Positions 49,041 to 57,959 are shown, counted from the stretch's first letter. The stretch: DNA of 64,000 nt from Pseudocercospora fijiensis CIRAD86 (GCF_000340215.1 NW_006921534.1:2267248-2331247); one strand, 5' to 3'. Program-made: numbers and translations. The notes: generated by a model from the sequence alone, not told the origin.

Positions 49041-50153
49041 CTATCGTATCGATACCTATAATGCTCGATGCCTAAGGTCTCCTCGTTATCGTATTAAGCA
49101 CTTTTGTTAGCGTTGTTTTTATAGAAATATACCTAATCGACTTAACTCGTTCGATTAACGTTAATATTAAAGAACCTAAGTGTCGAGACATATTAGCCTG
49201 CTAACTTATTAGAAGTCTTAATGTTGCTTCTAGTACGTAGATTAAACGCTTAATCTATAGCATTGTCTAAACCTTACCTCGCTGCCTGCCTACGTGCCTT
49301 TTACGCTTCTAACTGCGCTACTACAACGCTAGTAACGACAATGCTATATTAGTATGTAAGAATTGCAGCCCTACGTCTAATTACAATACGAGCGCGTTCT
49401 TGTCTGCTATAATAGGCGAACGTAAGGAGTATTTGTAGCTCTGCTCCCGCTTTAAGTGATATAACCCCCGAGTTCTTCCGCATTGTTTACTTATAAATTA
49501 GAGCAAGCCTTTAATGATTGTATATAGACTACTCGGTCTTCTAAACTAAGCTAGGGTGCAGCATTGTCGTAATTTTTAGCAGGTTTCTTAAACCGCCGTA
49601 AGACGCGCTGTCCGGGTTCTTAGTTGCCCTCTAAACTAACTATATAGGGAATTGTCGGTACTATATTATCGAGCTTCTTCGGAAGTCTTATTAGGTTAGG
49701 CAGCCTTTAAGTGTTAGGTTTAGCAGCCTTCGATTGTCCAAAAAACGCAGTTCGTCTAGTTTCTATAGGTTAAGGCGATTATAAGTCGAGTAGTAAGGTT
49801 CGCCTTACTTAAAGGGTTAATGCTTAGGAATCGTATTTGTCCGTAGTGTAGGCCCCGCGCAGCTTCCGCTCTATAGTTTTACTCTAGTAATATTCTTCAC
49901 ATTCTTTTTAAACTCGGTTAGTGCTATATACGCTAGCAATATCTTTTGCTAGGCAGCGGCATTAGTAGAGGGTGCGACGTAAAAAGCAGGATACAGTAGC
50001 GTGCTATTACGGCGGAATACTAAACGGTACGGATTGCTCGGCTCGTTATCGTATTAATCACTTTTGTTAGCGTGCTTTTGCTAGAAATGCGCTTAATCGA
50101 TTCAATTCTACTATCTGCTGTAAGCGCTAGTAGTACCTGCAAACCTCTCTAAC

Positions 50154-50640
50154 GTTGCCGCTTAGAGGCTAGGAGGATAGTCGTTCCTTCTAAACCCCCT
50201 ATAGCCTTACTGCTTTAGTATCTATATCCTTTTGCTAACGTTAGCGCTTAGAGGCTAGGGGGATAGTCGTTCCTCCTAAACCCCCTATAGCCTTACCGCT
50301 TTAGTATCTATATCCTTTTGCTAACGTTAGCGCTTAGAGGCTAGGGGGATAGTCGTTCCTCCTAAACCCCCTATAGCCTTACCGCTTTGGTATCTATATC
50401 CTTTTGCTAACGTTGCCGCTTAGAGGCTAGGGGGATAGTCGTTCCTTCTAAACCCCCTATAGCCTTACCGCTTTAGTATCTACATCCTTTTACTAACGTT
50501 GCCGCTTAGAGGCTAGGGGGATAGTCGTTCCTCCTAAACCCCCTATAGCCTTACCGCTTTAGTATCTACATCCTTTTACTAACGTTAGCGCTTAGGGTAG
50601 GGGGATAGTCGTTCCTCCTAAACCCCTATACCTACCGCGC
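50154..50640. repeat. 86-bp tandem array
   Basis: Units start at 50154, 50240, 50326, 50412, 50498 and 50584, exactly 86 bp apart; the last is shorter. Each unit carries AGGGGG...CCCCCT arms around TAGTCGTTCCTCC, so each can form a G/C-rich hairpin. Differences between units are mostly transitions (e.g. TTAGCG/TTGCCG, TATATC/TACATC). Confidence 0.92.
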
Positions 50641-50939
50641 GGAGTGCTCCTTTTTGTATTAGTCCTCCGGATAGGCTCCTACGCGGAGGGCGGTCCTACG
50701 CGGACGGCGGTTGCTCCCTACGGGAGGGTAGGTGTTCTGTAGTACTATTGTCCTTCTATAGCGCTCTTACTCTTGCTCTTACTAGAGGCATCGAAGCATC
50801 GGAGTTAGAGGGGTAGAGACTAGTCTCTTCGTCCGGATATTTAGGTCTAGTTATATCGGTCTAGTTGTTTAGGTCTAGTAACGCTAGAGTGCGTATTAAG
50901 AAGCCGATATCGTTCGTAGAGGGTTTAAGGTAGCTCGGC

Positions 50940-51600
50940 GAATAGTAGATATATATGCTATTATCGTCTAAGATCTAGGCGGTACGGCTCTCTAGCTATA
51001 GTCTGCCTATCTTCTAATCCTATATACGCTTCTATAGTCGAGAACGAAGGTCGATAGTAGGTACGTTGTCGATAGCCTAAGTACTTATCTTGCTTATACC
51101 GAATTAACAGTATCGTATATCTGTAATCTTGCTCCTGTCGTATCCGCGGATTAGCTACGACTATATAGAAGTTAATATATCGAGTCCTAATAGCTCTTAA
51201 ATTACAGACTGCAAGCATTCTTTAGATAATATTGCTTAGAGCTAGTTTCCCTAGATCCTAACATTTTTACTTATCGTTAGCATCGATGTATCTTATATAA
51301 GACCCGTAAGTCGGAGATGCCGAGACGCCTTCGAAATTCGTCCTAATCTTAGCTACGAAGTAGTTTCGTATAAAGAATAATAGAGATTCTTGCTCTAAGG
51401 GAGGTCGTACGTCTACGCGTCGTATATGCGGCGTTAGATAGTTAGAATAGTACTCGTAGTTCGGTAGTCTACGAAAGTCGCGTTCGTAATTGAGGGTAGG
51501 GTCGTTACTATTATAGAAGTAGTTGTTATAGAAGTAGTTATTGTTGTGAAAGTCGGTAGATGCAGGTAAAGTAAGCGGCCTAAGGCTTTATACATATAAT
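50940..51600 (-). pseudogene. Second degenerate reading frame near the Helitron right end, unidentified
   Basis: Minus-strand stretches look protein-like: SNYLTPHIRRVDVRPPLEQE, SLLFFIRNYFVAKIRTNFEG, SASPTYGSYKIHRC (about 51.45-51.28 kb), then VANPRIRQEQDYRYTILLIR and YRPSFSTIEAYIGLED (about 51.17-51.02 kb). The two segments may be parts of one frame broken by RIP. I recognise no family. It could be an accessory ORF of the Helitron or a captured host fragment. Confidence 0.4.
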
Positions 51601-51736
51601 AACTTCTTGAATTTTGACTAATAAGAAGCGCTCCTAGACTTTGTATAGCGTCGCATCTTCCTTACCAACCCCCTTCCGCTACTTACCTAACACATACACA
51701 ACGCTATGCAATATATAATGCAGTATACAGGTCAGA

Positions 51737-51768
51737 CTCGGAGAGTCTAACTGTTCTTTCGCACTCGC
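51737..51768 (-). repeat. Right inverted repeat of the Helitron block
   Basis: Partner of 40427-40459. Read inward on the minus strand it contains AGACTCTCCGAGTCT, a small hairpin (AGACTC/GAGTCT) that the left copy lacks. Confidence 0.9.
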
Positions 51769-51860
51769 TTCCAGAAATTTAGACGTACGGCTACGCATTC
51801 TCGTCGCAAGCTCCTCGAATGCTCCGCCTCCCGCCTAAATTTCTTCCAGCTTCGCTAGAA

Positions 51861-51870
51861 TCAAGATAAG
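51861..51870 (+). promoter_or_regulatory. GATA-factor type site upstream of ferroportin
   Basis: AAGATAAG, about 50 bp before the start codon, fits HGATAR, the core of fungal GATA sites used by iron (SreA) and nitrogen (AreA) regulators. Such short sites occur by chance, so this is only suggestive. Confidence 0.25.
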
Positions 51871-51920
51871 ATCCATGTCGCGTGCTCTCTTTCCTTTGCA
51901 ACCAAGACTTCTTCATCAGT

Positions 51921-53516
51921 ATGGGTGGATATGGGACAGTCGATAGTACTGCCAAGGTCAAACACCAGAACCATGATGAAGTTCAGGAAATCAGGACTTC
52001 CGTAACCGACGAGCAGAATTCCGAATACACTGATTGCGATGAGGGTCTTGTTACGATGAGAAGTCTATGGTCATTCTACACTAGCCATGCGCTTTTTATG
52101 TGGAACAACCGCAGCTACGAATTCGCTTCGGTCCTATTCACGGCTTCGGTATATCCTCACACGTTAATAGCGGCTTCAATCAGAGGACTTTCGTGTCATC
52201 TGGCTTCACTACTCTTCTCGCCGGCTCTGGGCAGGTGGTGTAGTGCCTGTCAATCCAGACTCAGACCGGTACAGACTTGCATTATTGTCCAACGAGTCAG
52301 CATAATGGCCGCTTCAGTGTGCTGGATGTTTCTCTTTCCCAGGGTAGGTGCTTCCTTGGTCGATCCAAATCTGAAGATGGTGGTATTTGCTCTTCTCATG
52401 ATCCTTGGCATGATCGAGCGACTCTCCGCCGTGGGCAACCTGGTAGTGGTGGAGCGAGAATGGCTGCCCTTGATGGCGGGATCTCGACAACACGAGGGAG
52501 GAGAGGAGGAGAGTTTCCTTTTACCAACATCACGACCACATTCGCCGCAGCTGCACATCCTCAACGCGACGACCAAACGAATCGACCTCATTACCAAGCT
52601 CGTTGCTCCAGTGGCAATCAAAGCCATCCAGCTGCGCAGGAGCAATTATATCATAACAGCTTCAGTCCTTGCTCTGACGCAGGCAATTTCGCTTGCGATC
52701 GAGTTATACTTGACTCAAAGCGTATACTGGTCGACTCCAGCTCTTCAGGCCTCTAGGTCAGTATTGGAAGTGGACCAAACACTGACACCATGCAACGCAA
52801 TGAGTCTCATCACTCTGATCACGGGCCCTGCTCGTCGTTGGCTGCATAGTTTCCAAGCCTACTATACAAGTTCAACCTTTCTGCCGTCAGTGGCATATAC
52901 TCTCGAACCATTCTCGGTCCTTACTCTTGCCGGCAGTATGAGCTCATACCTGCTCATCGCAAATTTTCCTCTCTCACAGATTACAGCTGCGCGGACTGCC
53001 AGCACAGTTGTCGAAATCAGCTCAGCAGTGCTAACTCCGCTCCTGGTCACATTGTTTGCCAGGAAGTCATCAAAGCGACCAGATCGAGCGACAGAGCGCG
53101 CTGACCCTCTTGCAGCTGTAGGCCTGCTTGGGCTTGGATGGCAGGTGTTGTGTTTAGTGCCTGCTACCTCTGTATTGATGCTAGTCCCTGGCTTGCAGAA
53201 CGCTTCGTCAGAGACATCATCGCTGCCAAATCTGACTTTGGTGCTATTTGCGAGTCCTGCCATTTCTCGACTAGGACCATACGCCTTCTCTTTGGTCGAG
53301 CAACAGATCGTCCAGCTTCATGTTTCCGAAAACGATCGTCTGGAATTCTCAGCTGTCGAAACGGCTCTCATAGATCTATCGGAACTATGCAGATGGCTTG
53401 TACTCGGCATTTTCGGCTCTCCCAGTCAGTTTCGCTGGGTTGCTGTTACAAGTTTCGCAAGCGTAGCATTAAGCTTCGTGCTTTTCCTCAGATGGACACG
53501 AAGACGGCAGAGCTAG
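51921..53516 (+). CDS. Ferroportin-family iron exporter (SLC40)
   Basis: Expected to export ferrous iron or related divalent metals across a cell or vacuolar membrane. An intronless gene of 531 residues from the first in-frame ATG (MGGYGTVDSTAKV). An earlier non-ATG extension is open but unlikely. Ferroportin features are present: helix 1 region LWSFYTSHALFMWNNRSYEF, then LGRWCSACQSRLRPVQTCII in the first intracellular loop. The family hallmark LNATTKRIDLITKLVAPVAI (equivalent to the animal NATxRRIDLxCK motif) comes next, and the second bundle carries YTLEPFSVLTLAGSM and ISRLGPYAFSLVEQQIVQLH. Ten to twelve hydrophobic segments are visible. The ATG lies 153 bp from the Helitron border, so the promoter region is short or shared with transposon DNA. 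Confidence 0.85.
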   Translation: MGGYGTVDSTAKVKHQNHDEVQEIRTSVTDEQNSEYTDCDEGLVTMRSLWSFYTSHALFMWNNRSYEFASVLFTASVYPHTLIAASIRGLSCHLASLLFSPALGRWCSACQSRLRPVQTCIIVQRVSIMAASVCWMFLFPRVGASLVDPNLKMVVFALLMILGMIERLSAVGNLVVVEREWLPLMAGSRQHEGGEEESFLLPTSRPHSPQLHILNATTKRIDLITKLVAPVAIKAIQLRRSNYIITASVLALTQAISLAIELYLTQSVYWSTPALQASRSVLEVDQTLTPCNAMSLITLITGPARRWLHSFQAYYTSSTFLPSVAYTLEPFSVLTLAGSMSSYLLIANFPLSQITAARTASTVVEISSAVLTPLLVTLFARKSSKRPDRATERADPLAAVGLLGLGWQVLCLVPATSVLMLVPGLQNASSETSSLPNLTLVLFASPAISRLGPYAFSLVEQQIVQLHVSENDRLEFSAVETALIDLSELCRWLVLGIFGSPSQFRWVAVTSFASVALSFVLFLRWTRRRQS

Positions 53517-53574
53517 TAAGAAACTGATCACAAAAACAATAACTTTTGTTCGACTGATACATACCAAATTTTTC

Positions 53575-54627
53575 TCATGCTTCCCATCGAGCTACCACGC
53601 AAACCGGACCACCACCTTTCGGCCCTTGTCCTTCTGCGCCACCGGAAACATAAATGTGACAGTCGCCAGTGACGCCAGCTATGAGACCCCCTACCGCAGC
53701 TCGAGCATGTCGTGTGCTATGCAGATCACTGTCTGTCAACATTGTATGCCTGTACGTGCCAGCCACCATTCCTGTAGGATCTGCTTCGGCTTTGGCAAAG
53801 ACTTGTAGCAGTTTTGCTTTTCGATAAGGAGCTTTGGGTCTCGATGCTCGATTCAGCACCTCCTGCAACCCGGCGAAATCGACTGCAGATGACATGACTC
53901 CGCAAAAGCCCTGAATAAGTGGAGGCGGGTCGCCGTGTTCTGCTTCAACGTCGATGCTTGGATCATTGGCCAATATGAGGATATGGCAGTCGTCCAGCTC
54001 CGCTCCAGACGAGCAAGAAGCTTTCGCCGTGTAGAAGTTGCCAGAATGCAAATGGGTTGGAACGTCTTCCATCGAGACCTCTCCCAACGCGGCACCGATA
54101 CCGATCGCAGAAGCATATCTCGACCAGGCCATGGACTCGTACGTATCCGCTGTTATCGGCTTTTGGCCAGCCGCTAGAGTTGCTGCAACTTTCTCGCTGG
54201 TGAGCAGCGGGCATTTGATGAGAACAAGCTGTACATCATCTGCTTTCAGCTTCTCAGTCTCGAGCATCTTGCGTATAGTGGCAGAAACACAAGACACATG
54301 CTCCGCAGTTCCAATCTGCCATGGCTGCAACTTCCACGTTCGAGAGACGCTTGCGATCAATCCAGTCTGCTGTTTCGACTCCAGGATAAACGCCACATGG
54401 GGTGACAGCACTCCTTCGGTCCCACCAGAAAAGACAGAAATGCCGGTGCTCGGGATGATCTCGTCCCAGACGTGACTTGACAACGTTCTTGAGAAGTCAT
54501 TCACACAGCCATTGCCCTCTGTCTTGCCAACAATGCCTAGTATATCATCGGTCTTGAAGTCGCTGGTCTTAGATAATTGAAGTAACGGTGAACTATCCGC
54601 GGGCGAAGAGGTCGGGAATTTGATCAA
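53575..54627 (-). CDS. Barbiturase / cyanuric acid amidohydrolase family ring-opening enzyme
   Basis: Hydrolyses a cyclic amide ring, barbiturate (oxidative pyrimidine breakdown) or cyanuric acid. The protein has the three-fold internal repeat of this (AtzD/Toblerone-fold) family: GKTEGNGCVNDFSR and FSGGTEGVLSPHVAF in repeat 1, LTSEKVAATLAAG and SSGAELDDCHILILAND in repeat 2, and FAKAEADPTGMVAG, DSDLHSTRHARAAVGGLIAG and YVSGGAEGQGPKGGGPVCVV in repeat 3. The Lys-Ser pairs and the Gly-rich metal-binding end are kept. The 350-residue frame begins at a TTG, and no ATG precedes it before a stop, so a short 5' exon is likely. One fitting model is 54749-54706 spliced to 54640, giving 369 residues. 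It is convergent with ferroportin (58 bp apart). Which ring it opens cannot be read from sequence. Confidence 0.85.
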   Translation of the reverse strand: MIKFPTSSPADSSPLLQLSKTSDFKTDDILGIVGKTEGNGCVNDFSRTLSSHVWDEIIPSTGISVFSGGTEGVLSPHVAFILESKQQTGLIASVSRTWKLQPWQIGTAEHVSCVSATIRKMLETEKLKADDVQLVLIKCPLLTSEKVAATLAAGQKPITADTYESMAWSRYASAIGIGAALGEVSMEDVPTHLHSGNFYTAKASCSSGAELDDCHILILANDPSIDVEAEHGDPPPLIQGFCGVMSSAVDFAGLQEVLNRASRPKAPYRKAKLLQVFAKAEADPTGMVAGTYRHTMLTDSDLHSTRHARAAVGGLIAGVTGDCHIYVSGGAEGQGPKGGGPVCVVARWEA

Positions 54628-55608
54628 AGTCGCAGCCGGACTGGTATAGATTGTCGGGAAAACTCTTCATCGAAACTCTGACTGCAACGGACTGCTCTGA
54701 AGTACTGCCTTATCAGTAGGGCTCCATCATGCTTTTGGGTCTCTTGCATCGGCCCGCTCCGGACTCTTGATAGGCAGGAATGAGTGGGCCGTCGGCCAGC
54801 AAGACAGCAAGGTCTTTATATGCATGTGGATATATTACAAGGCCGAGGAGTTGCAGCGTGATTGCGTAATGAGTCTGAAAAGTCTCGACTTTCCAAATAG
54901 TGTAAAGGTGGCTCGATCAGAGCGCTATTAGCTGGACGAGCAGCTCTTGCGGCTTATGGATCAAAAGTTGTTTCCCAAGAAGAGGCACATCGGTGTCCAG
55001 CCTAATGGAGAAGTTGTTACGATTTCCGCACTTGCTTCGAGGTCGGAGATTGCTTGGAAGCCGGGTAGTATAGCAGCTGCCGGGAAACCAGTGGGATCTG
55101 TTCTCCTGTCCTTCGCGACTGGCGGCATCTGGTTCACCAGCTTCGTCTGGGATTTGATACCTGTTGGAGCCTCGCCAAACGTAGCGGCATAGTGTGATTG
55201 CACCGAGGACCGGGGCAAACTTGTTGGACGCATCCGTCTTGTAGATGAAAGTCGACAGAGTCCGCGATCTAAAGTCTCAGCTGAGGCTCCTGCGCTCAAT
55301 CCCGAGCGAGGTCAGCAAACGCGTTTGTGAAAGCTGCACTAGGTCAATCCAAGGGCTGGGGCTGTGTGTCCAGCGAAGATGTAGTCATGCATTCGCTCTA
55401 CACGTCGATGGCTTATCAGAAAGCCTTCGTCTAAATGCCTGACCGCTGGAACACGCTTCGAGGGCGAAGTGCAGGTGGGTATTTTTTCTCATCGCCAAGT
55501 TGCATTATCCCATACAGGATCCGTGGACACTGAGTGAGGATTTTGACAAACGTAGTCAGCGATGTCACAACATCTTGCTAACCTAGATATTGAGAAAGTC
55601 AGCATCGG
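54628..55608. other. Intergenic with an unidentified open frame
   Basis: Minus-strand frame 55299-54961 reads PTGFPAAAILPGFQAISDLE and EIVTTSPLGWTPMCLFLGNN, which looks protein-like. A neighbouring frame upstream (FIYKTDASNKFAPVLGAITL) may belong to it after a frame change. I cannot name a family; it may be the remains of a gene. The plus-strand frame 54956-55192 is its complement. Confidence 0.3.
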
Positions 55609-56445
55609 CTAAATGTATGAAGATTGCTCCCGGGATCCGAACCATATAGCACCCTCGTCGCGCTTCTGTGCCAAGTAAGAGACAACGTCTTCGATTGCAC
55701 TGAGTCTTTCTTCGCTTGTCGTAAGGAATGGATGAAACAACATTGACAGGAATTCTCCTCGTTCAATGGCGTGATCAATGTCTGCTTTCCATCGGCGCAC
55801 CAGTTCATGCTCGCCAATAGGCTTACTGTCATTTTCTCCTTTCAGAATTCGCAATTTTCCAAAGGTGTCCATGTAGAAGTACGCATCCACGTTCCGCCAC
55901 CTATATGGGAGCACAGCAAGACTGCTTTGTAATGCTGCATGCTCAGCAGCGGCGCTGATGTATTGAAGGCCGTATTGGTGGCAAAGTTCGAGAGTTCTTG
56001 GGTGATGAATGGGTCCGCCGGGTGGCCGGAAGCCTTTGTACAGACCGACCTTACCTTCGCCAGGAGATCCAGGGGCAATGAACTCGTTCAAGGCATCAAA
56101 GCTGCGCTTGAAATTCTCGCGTTCAGCAGCCGCATCTAACTGGTACCAAGCTTCATGCTGATATGCGTGCCATCCTACCTCGTGGCCAGCGCCAGCTACT
56201 TCGTCGGCAATAGCAGAAGGATATCTTTCCAAGTTCCAGCTCTCAATAAAATAGGTGACTTGGATGTCGTATTTCTTGAGTAGATTGAGGATCTTGGGTA
56301 ATGCTTCAGTTACAGAATAATGCGATCCGATCGGCTGCGATTCTGGCCAAAGACCTCGGTTCAGATCAGCAGCTTCTCCCATGTTGTCCAGCGTCAGCGC
56401 AATAGCTGCACGAGCTCCATTGGGCCAATTTGATGTCGCTGCCAT
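55609..56445 (-). CDS. Polysaccharide deacetylase-fold hydrolase (NodB/PuuE-like)
   Basis: A single exon of 278 residues from ATG 56445 (context AACATGGCA). A 27-residue upstream extension to 56526 is less likely. The NodB-fold motifs are visible: motif 1 AIALTLDNMGEAADLNRG (LDN in place of the usual FDD), motif 2 HEVGWHAYQHEAWYQLD (His...His), motif 3 YKGFRPPGGPIHHP, and a late MLFHPFL with the structural His. No signal peptide or chitin-binding module is present, so a cytosolic small-molecule substrate is likely. Cytosolic members include PuuE-type allantoinases and bacterial cyclic imidases. Its neighbour, a barbiturase-family enzyme on the same strand about 1 kb downstream, fits a role in N-heterocycle breakdown. 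This is inference. Confidence 0.8.
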   Translation of the reverse strand: MAATSNWPNGARAAIALTLDNMGEAADLNRGLWPESQPIGSHYSVTEALPKILNLLKKYDIQVTYFIESWNLERYPSAIADEVAGAGHEVGWHAYQHEAWYQLDAAAERENFKRSFDALNEFIAPGSPGEGKVGLYKGFRPPGGPIHHPRTLELCHQYGLQYISAAAEHAALQSSLAVLPYRWRNVDAYFYMDTFGKLRILKGENDSKPIGEHELVRRWKADIDHAIERGEFLSMLFHPFLTTSEERLSAIEDVVSYLAQKRDEGAIWFGSREQSSYI

Positions 56446-56744
56446 GTTCGATGGTTTATTAGTGATGGAAAACGCTTGGGAAGAAAGTAAGCTGGACAGT
56501 TTGGCGCAGTGACCCCCTGGAAGCATTCATGGTCGTGCCTAGAATACTTATCCAATAGCAATAGAGCATTTTCTTACGGGCAGGGGCTAGAGCAAAGGCC
56601 CAAGAACGCCCGCCGACTTGACTGCACGGAACGAATCTCGAACCAATTCTCGTGAAATTCATCGATGCCCTAGCAGCTCTGTCATAGGCAGAAGAGATCT
56701 CAAACGTTCTCAGCAACCTCAATATCAACTGTGCAGACTGAGCT

Positions 56745-57959
56745 TCAATACGTCTTCGAAAAAATCTGCCCACAAAGTCCCGCAAAATCCAATCCCGTCT
56801 CCTCATCCACAACCTCCCACAAATTAGGCTGTGTGAAAACAGCCAGAGTATTCCGAGCAATCCTTCCTCCACCAGCTCGACTACTACTTCCTCGAACAAA
56901 ATGTGGTACGGCTCTGAATTTCCCCCTCGTGATCATCTGTAATGCCTCTCCGGTTTGGAAAGCCAGACAATCTCTGGGGATATGAACCTGCGTAGCCTTC
57001 CCACTCCGATCTTTAATCCAAAGTCCAGCTTGAGAATCCGGATGCGTTTCCAATTCTGGTAGATCAGGCAGCAAAGCACCGTTACCATCCGGCTTTGCGT
57101 AGGGGGGATTCGCATGTTCATCCACGTACATGTTACTCGTCAAACCAGTCAAAGCTCCTAAATCATGATGAGTTCCACACCAATCATCATCATCATTCTT
57201 CTCCTCCTCCTCCTCCTCACCATCGCCTTCCGGTGGGGGAAAGTAATGAAGTAATCTCGCCTTCGTACTCACACTCCCCCTCACAATTTCCTCCAAAGTC
57301 CCTTCTCTATACCCCTCCAATTTCTCCTTCCCATACCGATCACAACTCCTCGCCACATACCCAGCAACATCAACAATCAATTCACACACCTCCATCATCA
57401 CTTGTTCAAACCCCGGCAAAACCGCCTCATCAGGCCAAACATTCGCAGTCGTCATATCAGGAATCTTCTCCCCGTACTCCCTCCTCGCCTTCTCCTCAAG
57501 TTCCGCATTATGTATAGGTTGAACATAGTAACTTCCCTTCAAAGTATCGAATTTCCCATTGGAAAGTGTTTCTTTTCCGCAGGACCAACCAATGTTGTAG
57601 CGTGCGGATGGGATTTCGACTTTTTGTAATTCTGAGGCCGGGAGATTTGCGAGATACGAGGAGTAGGAGAGGAGTTTTTTTCTGAGAGAGAGATATTTTG
57701 GTGGGAGGTCTGATACGAGGATGATTCCCAAAGATGATGGTCCGAAGGCTTGTTCTAGGGTTTCCAAAGAGACGGTGCCGGATTTTAAGGATTGGAGGGA
57801 GACGCTGACGGCTTGATGAGGAGCTTCTGATTCTGATTCCACGGAGCCCATTTTGAATTTCTTGTCTGCTTTCTCGGCTTGACCAGAATGTTGCTTGTGA
57901 TGAAAATCGGGGAGGTTTGTATTCTGTAGAAAGTGTTTTGATCGGGCAGGCGCGCTCAT
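56745..57959 (-). CDS. Fe(II)/2-oxoglutarate-dependent oxygenase (isopenicillin-N-synthase-like fold)
   Basis: An oxygenase of unknown substrate. An intronless frame of 404 residues. The double-stranded beta-helix motifs are present: iron ligands in WCGTHHDLGALTGL (H-x-D), distal His in FRAVPHFVRG and an Arg in IARNTLAVFTQP for 2-oxoglutarate. The N-terminal part (RYNIGWSCGKETLSNGKFDT, then LKGSYYVQPI) matches fungal proteins of this group that begin with a helical cap. An acidic insertion (EGDGEEEEEEKNDDDDW) sits directly before the first iron ligand. The first Met is used; a second Met at residue 37 (MGSVESESEAP) is possible. The 3' end lies 299 bp from the start of the deacetylase-fold gene on the same strand. 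Confidence 0.82.
   Translation of the reverse strand: MSAPARSKHFLQNTNLPDFHHKQHSGQAEKADKKFKMGSVESESEAPHQAVSVSLQSLKSGTVSLETLEQAFGPSSLGIILVSDLPPKYLSLRKKLLSYSSYLANLPASELQKVEIPSARYNIGWSCGKETLSNGKFDTLKGSYYVQPIHNAELEEKARREYGEKIPDMTTANVWPDEAVLPGFEQVMMEVCELIVDVAGYVARSCDRYGKEKLEGYREGTLEEIVRGSVSTKARLLHYFPPPEGDGEEEEEEKNDDDDWCGTHHDLGALTGLTSNMYVDEHANPPYAKPDGNGALLPDLPELETHPDSQAGLWIKDRSGKATQVHIPRDCLAFQTGEALQMITRGKFRAVPHFVRGSSSRAGGGRIARNTLAVFTQPNLWEVVDEETGLDFAGLCGQIFSKTY

Larger units (their letters stand above)
40427..51768 (-). mobile_element. RIP-degenerate 11.3-kb Helitron (Helentron/Helitron2-like) bounded by inverted repeats
   Basis: An AT-rich block with sharp edges. It carries an HUH Rep followed by a PIF1-like helicase on the minus strand, which is the Helitron signature. 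Inverted repeats of 32-33 bp close both ends. Internal tandem repeats lie near the left (3') end and in the right third, and a strong hairpin lies near the left end. Classical Helitrons lack inverted repeats, whereas Helentron/Helitron2-type elements have short (asymmetric) terminal inverted repeats and internal minisatellites. The family is therefore inferred to be of that kind. Stops are almost all TAG/TAA at Gln/Trp positions, indicating RIP. No target duplication was found, as expected for rolling-circle insertion. Confidence 0.82.

Noticed and set aside
50154..50640. CRISPR-like regular repeats
   Set aside because: The spacing is a strict 86-bp tandem repeat without unique spacers, in a fungal transposon.
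40427..51768. A retrotransposon or a large cargo-carrying (Starship-like) element
   Set aside because: No reverse transcriptase, integrase or DUF3435 tyrosine recombinase pattern was seen; the HUH Rep and PIF1-like helicase identify a Helitron.
51882..51920. Upstream extension of ferroportin from a GTG codon
   Set aside because: Nuclear genes start at ATG; the first in-frame ATG is 51921.
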